Source: JBMNHG01 sp045627705
GTDB lineage: Bacteria > Verrucomicrobiota > Kiritimatiellia > RFP12 > JBMNHG01
DNA: 6,420 bases
Assembly: GCA_045627705.1 (NCBI GenBank)
Contig: JAZQOE010000140.1
Coordinates: 1 to 6,420 of the forward strand
Reading direction: 5' to 3'
Positions 1-4,286 of this stretch are shown here, piece after piece. Under the pieces are notes generated by a model. That model did no database searches and had not been told where the DNA came from. It saw only the letters and a list, made by a program, of their open reading frames with translations. Numbering within the stretch: the stretch's first letter is position 1; each line of letters begins with the position of its first letter. The translations under genes were made by a program, and so were the position numbers.

Positions 1-470
1 GCGCGGGAGGTGAGCGCCATGAACTGCTCGAGTGCGCCCTTGTCGATCACCTCGCCCCTGAACTGCGCGTCGAACACATCGGGGTAGCGATCGATGAAAT
101 CCATGAAGCGAACGGAGAGATAAGCGGAAAAAGACTCCTCCAGGGATCTGCCATCGACGGGACCGGCCTTCGAGAAATCGAGCGCCAGAACCATGTACCT
201 ATTGCGGTTCGGCGTGGGGTTCGCGGCGACGGCGAGGCCGCCGAAGTACCTTTCGAAATTGTCCTTCTCTTTCAGGTCGTAGTAGTACCTGAGCATATCG
301 ACCATGAGCGACTTGCCGAAGCGGCGCGGGCGCACGAAGAAGACGAAGCGTCCGGCCGACTCGATCCGGTCGATGTAGGCAGTCTTGTCAACGTAGTAAA
401 GCCCCTCGTTCCGGATAGTCCTGAAATCCGAAACGCCGTAGGGGATGCTTGTCGCGCCCAATTTATCCAT
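1..470 (-). CDS. AAA-ATPase-like protein of the PF09820/PDDEXK_9 type, N-terminal part, runs off the left edge
   Basis: The frame is open from an ATG at 470 to the window edge, giving 156 residues without a stop. Near the N-terminus is PYGVSDF (10-16), then YVDKT (26-30), then the P-loop-like motif RPRRFGKSL (47-55) following a beta-strand FVFFV (42-46). This order is the hallmark of the AAA-ATPase-like family (PF09820), usually about 500-600 residues with a C-terminal PD-(D/E)XK nuclease-like domain (PF08011). The C-terminal part lies outside the window, so the nuclease domain is not seen. The P-loop lacks the first Gly of the classical GxxxxGKS, which is normal for this family. Cellular role is unknown; such genes occur in many copies in gut Bacteroidetes and PVC bacteria, and defence or mobile-element links are only speculative. 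No Shine-Dalgarno sequence precedes the ATG. It lies 84 bases downstream of the DUF3465 gene on the same strand but probably has its own promoter. Confidence 0.88.
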   Translation of the reverse strand, partial: MDKLGATSIPYGVSDFRTIRNEGLYYVDKTAYIDRIESAGRFVFFVRPRRFGKSLMVDMLRYYYDLKEKDNFERYFGGLAVAANPTPNRNRYMVLALDFSKAGPVDGRSLEESFSAYLSVRFMDFIDRYPDVFDAQFRGEVIDKGALEQFMALTSR

Positions 471-476
471 GCACGG

Positions 477-482
477 ATTGTA
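477..482 (-). promoter_or_regulatory. possible -10 box for a leaderless AAA-ATPase-like transcript
   Basis: The minus strand reads TACAAT, a 5/6 match to the sigma70 -10 consensus, ending six bases before the ATG at 470. Transcription would then start at or next to the A of the start codon. This fits the absence of a Shine-Dalgarno sequence. The matching -35 position is poor (about TTCCAT), so this is a weak inference. Confidence 0.25.
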
Positions 483-554
483 GCACATCATACAGCGGAA
501 TGGAACCATCAACGGAGACAGATTTCAAAGCGAATTTTCGAGAGTCAAAAAAAT

Positions 555-1226
555 TTATTCGTATATCTTGCCGAGGTGTTTGATCCACCCGGCGGAATGC
601 CTGCTGCGCGGAGGAACATGGTGAGTCCAGTGGACAAGCCCTCCCTTGTCGTTTTCGACGAATTCACCGCAGACTTCCACGTCATCACCCGGCGCAAGGT
701 CGTCGAGCCGGGGCGCCAGGTCGATGTTGTGCACGACCAGCAGCGTCGATCCATCCGCAAGTCTGACCAGGAATTTCTGGTGGCGGATCCCGTCGTCGTC
801 GTCCGCCAGCAGTTTGATCACCCGCCCCTTCGCATGGTACGAGCCTGCGGGAATCGGACGGGTCTCTTCCTTCTTGACCTGCCTTGGCGCCGCCTGTTCC
901 TGTTTGACTGGCGTAGATGGCGCTGAAACCTTCTGGGCCGGTGCTGGCGCTGGTGTCTGTACTGGTGTGGGCAATGCGGCCGGGGTGCCTTCGTCCTTCG
1001 TGTGGGAAGGCGTTTCATCCTGCCTTGCGGGTTCGGCATTTCCGCCGCCGTTGCCGACAAGCGCTGTCGCAATCGGTCGCAGCCACGATGGAAGCCTGTC
1101 AACTCCGCCGACGACGCCGGTGTAAAGCGCGAGCAATACGACAAGCGCGATCACGATCACTGCGACGGGATTCTTCCTCGCGCCCTTTTCCACCGCCTTG
1201 CGCCCCGTATCGCTATTTCCGCTCAT
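555..1226 (-). CDS. membrane-anchored DUF3465-domain protein
   Basis: Encodes 223 residues from the ATG at 1226. The frame stays open upstream to 1292, but that start would overlap the preceding lipoprotein gene, so 1226 is preferred; only a weak AGAAG precedes it. The N-terminus is polar and basic, then one membrane segment (about 20-40, rich in V, I, A and L), then a Pro/Ala/Gln linker with scattered charge (about 60-125). The C-terminal domain (about 128-223) shows RHQKFLVRL (148-156), HNIDLAPR (166-173), GDDVEVCGEF (180-189), HWTHH (199-203) and GWIKHLGKIY (213-222). I recognise this as DUF3465 (PF11948), whose family pattern includes the NIDLAPR and HWTHH blocks. Function is unknown; the alternating beta pattern suggests a small beta-barrel such as an OB-fold, which is inference. 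Topology would put the domain in the periplasm. Usual members are shorter secreted proteins, so the anchor and long linker are noteworthy. It follows the LysM lipoprotein gene by 19 bases, probably as an operon. Confidence 0.85.
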   Translation of the reverse strand: MSGNSDTGRKAVEKGARKNPVAVIVIALVVLLALYTGVVGGVDRLPSWLRPIATALVGNGGGNAEPARQDETPSHTKDEGTPAALPTPVQTPAPAPAQKVSAPSTPVKQEQAAPRQVKKEETRPIPAGSYHAKGRVIKLLADDDDGIRHQKFLVRLADGSTLLVVHNIDLAPRLDDLAPGDDVEVCGEFVENDKGGLVHWTHHVPPRSRHSAGWIKHLGKIYE

Positions 1227-1245
1227 TGCAATGATACTTCTGAAA

Positions 1246-1857
1246 TCAATCCGGGATGAAGAGCGTCTGCCCGACGCGCACTTTGTTTGCATCCTTGATG
1301 CCGTTGGCCTTCATGATCTTGTCAACAGTCGTCCCATACGCGGACGCAATGGCCGAAAGAGTTTGTCCCGCCTCGACAACATGCTCGTACCCGCTGCCCG
1401 TGGCTGTGGAAGCGCCGCCTGACCTGCCCGACGAACCGCGGCGCGGCGCGGCCGGGGTCGATGCGGCGATCGCCTTTGCTATTTCGGCGGAAAGATCATC
1501 GACGATCTCCCTGCGCATTCGCTGCTGGTCGGCACGCAGGCCATCGATTTCGGAACGCAGCTGGTCGATCTCGCCGCGTATCGCGTCGTTTTCATGCGAC
1601 TGTCGCTCAAGCCTACCAAGACGCGCCTCGATGCTGTCAAGCGACGCGGAGGTTTCCTCGACGCGCGTGCGCATGAACGCCTGCTCGCGCTCCTGTTGCT
1701 GACGTTCCGCATTCGCTCGCGCCGCCTGGATCTGCTGCTCGCTCACGGCGCCGCGGCGCGAACCGCCATTGATCGTCTCGCAGCCCGCGGCCAATGCCGC
1801 CAGCGCCGCAGCGCCGCCGATTGCCTTTGCCACTGAAACCAATCCCACAGTTTTCAT
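1246..1857 (-). CDS. LysM-domain lipoprotein with coiled coil
   Basis: Encodes 203 residues from the ATG at 1857, chosen because AAGGA sits five bases upstream and because it yields a clean lipoprotein signal: MKTVG start, an Ala-rich hydrophobic stretch and the lipobox LAAGC with the lipidated Cys at 26. Upstream extension to 1995 would run into the preceding gene and lose this signal. Residues about 40-130 are Gln/Glu/Arg-rich with heptad-like spacing, so a coiled coil is likely. A Ser/Gly/Thr-rich linker (about 133-155) leads to one LysM domain at 159-203, with HVVEAGQTLSAIA, the DKIMKANGI block and the ending VGQTLFIPD. LysM binds the GlcNAc backbone of peptidoglycan. The expected role is a lipoprotein linking membrane to cell wall, with the coiled coil acting as spacer or oligomerisation element. 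No catalytic domain is seen. The DUF3465 gene follows after 19 bases. The upstream gene is cut off by a terminator, and no clear promoter is visible in the 33 bases between the terminator and this ATG. Confidence 0.9.
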   Translation of the reverse strand: MKTVGLVSVAKAIGGAAALAALAAGCETINGGSRRGAVSEQQIQAARANAERQQQEREQAFMRTRVEETSASLDSIEARLGRLERQSHENDAIRGEIDQLRSEIDGLRADQQRMRREIVDDLSAEIAKAIAASTPAAPRRGSSGRSGGASTATGSGYEHVVEAGQTLSAIASAYGTTVDKIMKANGIKDANKVRVGQTLFIPD

Positions 1858-1862
1858 TTCAT

Positions 1863-1867
1863 TCCTT
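1863..1867 (-). promoter_or_regulatory. ribosome binding site fixing the LysM lipoprotein start
   Basis: The minus strand reads AAGGA, five bases before the ATG at 1857, inside a purine-rich stretch GAGAAAAGGAATGAA. It supports 1857 over the longer reading frame start at 1995. An out-of-frame ATG lies between it and the chosen start. Confidence 0.65.
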
Positions 1868-1890
1868 TTCTCAAATCCTTTTCCCGAATT

Positions 1891-1919
1891 CGAAAAAAAC
1901 GGCGCGCCGTTTTTTTTCG
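1891..1919 (-). terminator. palindromic intrinsic terminator after the C39-like peptidase gene
   Basis: A near-perfect palindrome: seven A, then CGGCGCGCCG, then eight T, flanked by CG on both sides. As RNA the arms ACGG/CCGT would pair around a CGCG loop, extended by A-U pairs, with a U-run on either strand. It begins 24 bases past the stop of the peptidase gene and lies 38 bases before the LysM gene start. Leftward termination is the expected job, although the symmetry makes it potentially bidirectional. Confidence 0.75.
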
Positions 1920-1943
1920 TGTGATTGCGTCTTGCCCGCCGTG

Positions 1944-3281
1944 CTATCGGATGTCGCGCGGCTTGAGCACGTACATGCCGGTGAGGATGGCCCATGCCTC
2001 GGACATCGGCATCCGCTTCAAGTCATGGCCAGGGCCCCACGAATCGCTGTAGAGCAATTCTTCCGTCTTCGCATTGTAGCCGATGACCATGCGCATGTGG
2101 CCGCCAACACCCATGATGTTCAGCGGGGGATTCTCTGGGAACTTGCCGACGATGCACGACCATATCAGCGGCACTCCGCTATCGACGTATGTCTTGATGT
2201 CCTTCTTGAATTTCCCGAAGGCCTGCTTGTCCAGAAGGCGCGATTGCTTGAGGACGAGCGCATCCATGTCTTCGTAGAGCTTGTTCACGAGGATCGTGTT
2301 TCCATAATCGGGAAGTGGCGGGACATGCTTCGCCCGCGCGGCCTTGTCATAGTCGCGGATTATGCGCTGGAAGTCCTTCCAATCTGGATCGTAGAGTTTC
2401 TTCACGTCGAGCGAGAACTGCTTGCCGATTGTCGCAAGCGCCTTGAGCATCCCTTCGGAAGATGTCCCGCCGGTGCGCGCGGTGTCCGCGAGCTGCGCCA
2501 CGTCGTGCTGGTCGATCTCGCGCCCATAGTAGCGAAGCAGCCGCTCGGAGGTCGCGGCCGCGCAGTATCCCTTCTGCCCCTGGTCAACCATCGGCACACC
2601 ATTGATGCAGATATCGCCGTTCGACGACTTCCCGACATTCGCCTTGAGCTTGTAGCCTGTAACCTGGCCCTGCTTGCTAGATGTCGCGGACTGTGGCACC
2701 GAGGATCCTCCCGGCTTCTTCGTCGGAACCATCGTAACACGCAGGAATTCCGCGCGGTACGGCACGCGTATGCCGTTGCGATGGATTTCATCGGTGAAAG
2801 CCCACTCCAGCAGGACATTCGTTGGCGCCTTGCTCCATTGGTGGCTCTTCGTCTGCTGCTTGCCGTGGGTCGAATCGTCAACTCCGGCGCGCCCAGCATT
2901 GCCGGCCCATGCCCTGATGCCGCCGCCGACTTCCTTCACGAGCTTTTCGAATTCCGCCTTGTCCAGCTCGATTCCGGCGTCGCCGCGATTGTAAACGGTG
3001 AAGGAAATCTTCGCCACCTCGCCCTGCGAGAAATAGGCGAAAGCCTCGGCGACAGGATGCCCAAGGAAGGAAAGCGCACGGTTGTCGGAACGCGCGATGT
3101 CGCATCCCGAAACAAAGTTGAAGCCCAAGGGGGCGAACGCCTGCATGAACGAATCCGCGCCGTCGGTCCAGTATTCCGCAGTGTCGAGGAATCCGTCGAG
3201 CGATGGCTGCGCCAGCGCGCCCAGCGTGCAGAATAGCGCCGCGGCGACGGATACAATGTGTCTCGTGCGAATTGAAAGCAT
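1944..3281 (-). CDS. exported C39-like/papain-fold cysteine peptidase
   Basis: Encodes 445 residues. A signal peptide (about 1-24) has a basic start (MLSIRTRH), an Ala/Leu core and a likely cleavage site after GALA. Residues 25-220 match no domain I know; a Ser/Lys-rich linker lies near 187-205. The C-terminal half has the pattern of a papain-fold, C39-like peptidase: VPMVDQGQKGYCAAATSERLLRYYG-type block (229-253) with Cys240 as nucleophile and Gln234 six residues before it as in papain's oxyanion hole; GGHMRMVIGY (393-402) with His395; and YSDSWGPGH (411-419), where Asp413 takes the place of papain's Asn and is followed by the usual Trp-Gly. All catalytic positions are present, so an active enzyme is likely. 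It is probably released to or beyond the periplasm. The substrate is unknown; with no ABC transporter or bacteriocin precursor nearby, a double-glycine leader-processing role is not supported. No Shine-Dalgarno sequence is evident before the ATG at 3281. The gene is divergent from rpmH and ends in its own terminator. Confidence 0.87.
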   Translation of the reverse strand: MLSIRTRHIVSVAAALFCTLGALAQPSLDGFLDTAEYWTDGADSFMQAFAPLGFNFVSGCDIARSDNRALSFLGHPVAEAFAYFSQGEVAKISFTVYNRGDAGIELDKAEFEKLVKEVGGGIRAWAGNAGRAGVDDSTHGKQQTKSHQWSKAPTNVLLEWAFTDEIHRNGIRVPYRAEFLRVTMVPTKKPGGSSVPQSATSSKQGQVTGYKLKANVGKSSNGDICINGVPMVDQGQKGYCAAATSERLLRYYGREIDQHDVAQLADTARTGGTSSEGMLKALATIGKQFSLDVKKLYDPDWKDFQRIIRDYDKAARAKHVPPLPDYGNTILVNKLYEDMDALVLKQSRLLDKQAFGKFKKDIKTYVDSGVPLIWSCIVGKFPENPPLNIMGVGGHMRMVIGYNAKTEELLYSDSWGPGHDLKRMPMSEAWAILTGMYVLKPRDIR

Positions 3282-3324
3282 GCTTGAAGAATACTAACTG
3301 GAGATTTCCGCCGCAAGTCCTAAC

Positions 3325-3354
3325 TTGACGAACCACCACGATGAATGCTAAATT
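3325..3354 (+). promoter_or_regulatory. predicted sigma70-type promoter of the rpmH-rnpA-yidD-yidC cluster
   Basis: TTGACG (3325-3330) matches the -35 consensus at five of six bases. After an 18-base spacer comes TAAATT (3349-3354), four of six matches, preceded by TGC, an extended -10 element. Transcription would start near 3361, leaving a leader of about 33 bases before the rpmH ATG. It sits in the AT-richer divergent gap between rpmH and the peptidase gene. Confidence 0.55.
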
Positions 3355-3393
3355 CACCCACTCAAATTCACCTGTTCAAAAAGGCGATAGACA

Positions 3394-3528
3394 ATGAAGC
3401 AACTTTGGCAACCTTCCAAGATCAAGCGCGCCCGTAAGATCGGTTTCCGCGCCCGCATGTCCACCAAGGGCGGCCGTGCCGTCCTCGCACGCCGCCGCCA
3501 GAAGGGCCGCGCGCGTCTCACGGTCTAG
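3394..3528 (+). CDS. rpmH: 50S ribosomal protein L34
   Basis: Encodes 44 residues, the usual L34 length. The protein starts MKQLWQPSKIKRARKIGFRA and continues with RMSTKGGRAVLARRRQKGR, matching the conserved core of L34 (QPSKIKRARxxGFRARMxTxxGRxVLxRRRxKGR) along its whole length. L34 is a very basic protein of the large ribosomal subunit that binds 23S rRNA. Trp at position 5 and Ile at 16 replace the commoner Tyr and His, useful as lineage markers. AAGG at 3381-3384 lies nine bases before the ATG as a modest ribosome binding site. It is the first gene of the cluster with rnpA, whose start follows 18 bases after the stop. This small gene is recognised by homology. Confidence 0.98.
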   Translation: MKQLWQPSKIKRARKIGFRARMSTKGGRAVLARRRQKGRARLTV

Positions 3529-3546
3529 TCCCGTCCGGTCGCCACG

Positions 3547-3966
3547 ATGGCCGATTCCGCATCCGACCGGTCCCGCCAGGCCAATCCCGGCGGCGCCGCG
3601 CGGCGTGACGAGCGCCTCACGCGCGATCGCAGGTTGGATCCAGCGGGCTACAAACGAGTCTTCGACGGTGGCAAGTCAATTGCCGGTCGGGGACTCGTTG
3701 TTTGGTATATGGTACCAGGCGAACCGAGTGGCGACGCACGTGTCGGCATCGTGGCGAGCAAGCGCTCGTTTCACGATGCCGTGGACCGCAATCGCGCCAG
3801 GCGCCGCATGCGCGAAGTCTTCAGGCTGTCGCGTCCGGGCCTGACCCCCGGCGTGGAACTTGTCCTGATAGCTCGCCCCCGCATCCGCTCGATGGATTTC
3901 CCCGCACTGGCGGATGATTTCCGCAAGGCTTGCCGCAAGGCCGGCATATTGGTACAGCAAAAATGA
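3547..3966 (+). CDS. rnpA: ribonuclease P protein component
   Basis: Encodes 139 residues. The recognisable RnpA domain begins with RLTRDRRL (23-30) and GYKRVFDGGKSI (34-45). It continues with RVGIVASKRSFHDAVDRNR (65-83) and the arginine-rich helix NRARRRMREVFRL (82-94), equivalent to the RNA-binding RNR signature. VELVLIARPR (103-112) forms the central strand. The protein binds the catalytic RNase P RNA and assists removal of 5' leaders from precursor tRNAs in the cytoplasm. About 22 extra N-terminal residues, polar and Gly/Arg-rich, precede the usual start; no in-frame start codon closer to the domain exists, so the extension appears real unless a rare start is used. No Shine-Dalgarno sequence precedes the ATG at 3547, and the 18-base gap after rpmH suggests translational coupling. 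Its stop overlaps the yidD start as ATGA. Confidence 0.96.
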   Translation: MADSASDRSRQANPGGAARRDERLTRDRRLDPAGYKRVFDGGKSIAGRGLVVWYMVPGEPSGDARVGIVASKRSFHDAVDRNRARRRMREVFRLSRPGLTPGVELVLIARPRIRSMDFPALADDFRKACRKAGILVQQK

Positions 3967-4214
3967 AGGCGCTGGAGTTTATCGAGGGATCGGTTTCCTC
4001 CGCGATGATTCTCGTGGTACGCGCCTACCAGATTGTGCTTTCACCGCTGTTCCCGCCAGCCTGCCGTTTTACTCCAACCTGTTCCCAGTACGCGATCGAG
4101 GCGCTTCGCGTGCATGGCCCGATCAAAGGCTCATGGCTAACCTTGAAAAGATTGTTCCGATGCCGTCCATACGGCCCCTCCGGCCATGACCCCGTTCCAC
4201 CACGGGAGTGCTAG
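3963..4214 (+). CDS. yidD: membrane protein insertion efficiency factor YidD
   Basis: Encodes 83 residues from the ATG at 3963, which overlaps the rnpA stop by four bases (ATGA); the open frame continues upstream to 3930 inside rnpA, but this start matches the family length. An N-terminal amphipathic/hydrophobic helix (about 8-30) is followed by the family signature CRFTPTCSQYA (34-44), then GPIKGSWLTLKRLFRC (52-67) and RPYGPSGHDPVP (68-79). The three Cys residues of the core (34, 40, 67) are all present. YidD is a small inner-membrane-associated protein that helps YidC-dependent insertion of membrane proteins. Its position between rnpA and yidC is the standard bacterial arrangement, and the overlap points to coupled translation. 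Confidence 0.97.
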   Translation: MKALEFIEGSVSSAMILVVRAYQIVLSPLFPPACRFTPTCSQYAIEALRVHGPIKGSWLTLKRLFRCRPYGPSGHDPVPPREC

Positions 4215-4249
4215 CGCCCCCTCCCCTGTTGTTTGACAATCACTGCCCC

Positions 4250-4277
4250 AACCTCCCACCTCTTACCTCTTACCTCC
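4250..4277 (+). repeat. four-copy tandem heptamer (NACCTCY) in the yidC leader
   Basis: Four consecutive 7-base units, AACCTCC, CACCTCT, TACCTCT and TACCTCC, fill 28 bases ending nine bases before the yidC ATG. Every unit keeps ACCTC. The coding strand is almost free of G here, so no Shine-Dalgarno sequence exists; the opposite strand reads as repeated GAGGT. The repeat may be a slippage-prone spacer, an unstructured pyrimidine-rich ribosome landing site, or one copy of a dispersed heptamer family. Confidence 0.8.
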
Positions 4278-4286
4278 ACTCCAGCC

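Noticed and set aside
543..548. TTGACT on the minus strand as -35 box for the AAA-ATPase-like gene
   Set aside because: At 17 bases it meets AAATCT, a poor -10 box.
571..592. Weak hairpin at the end of the DUF3465 gene followed by a T-run on the minus strand
   Set aside because: The stem has about seven pairs with a bulge and lies some 16-20 bases from the T-run, too far for an intrinsic terminator.
1858..1995. Longer N-terminus for the LysM lipoprotein
   Set aside because: It would overlap the peptidase gene, translate through the terminator and bury the lipoprotein signal; 1857 has a good ribosome binding site.
1794..3236. Long plus-strand open frame of 480 codons opposite the peptidase gene
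   Set aside because: It is longer than the real gene, but its product is His/Arg/Leu-rich with no signal or motif, while the minus strand gives a signal peptide and a complete papain-like catalytic set. It is an artefact of GC-rich third codon positions.
4233..4238. Perfect TTGACA -35 box before yidC
   Set aside because: At 16-18 bases downstream lies only C-rich repeat sequence with no -10-like element.
4233..4286. TTG start at 4233 extending YidC by 18 residues
   Set aside because: The extra residues come from the heptamer repeat, no ribosome binding site precedes it, and MNKSDKL at 4287 matches the usual YidC N-terminus directly before TM1.
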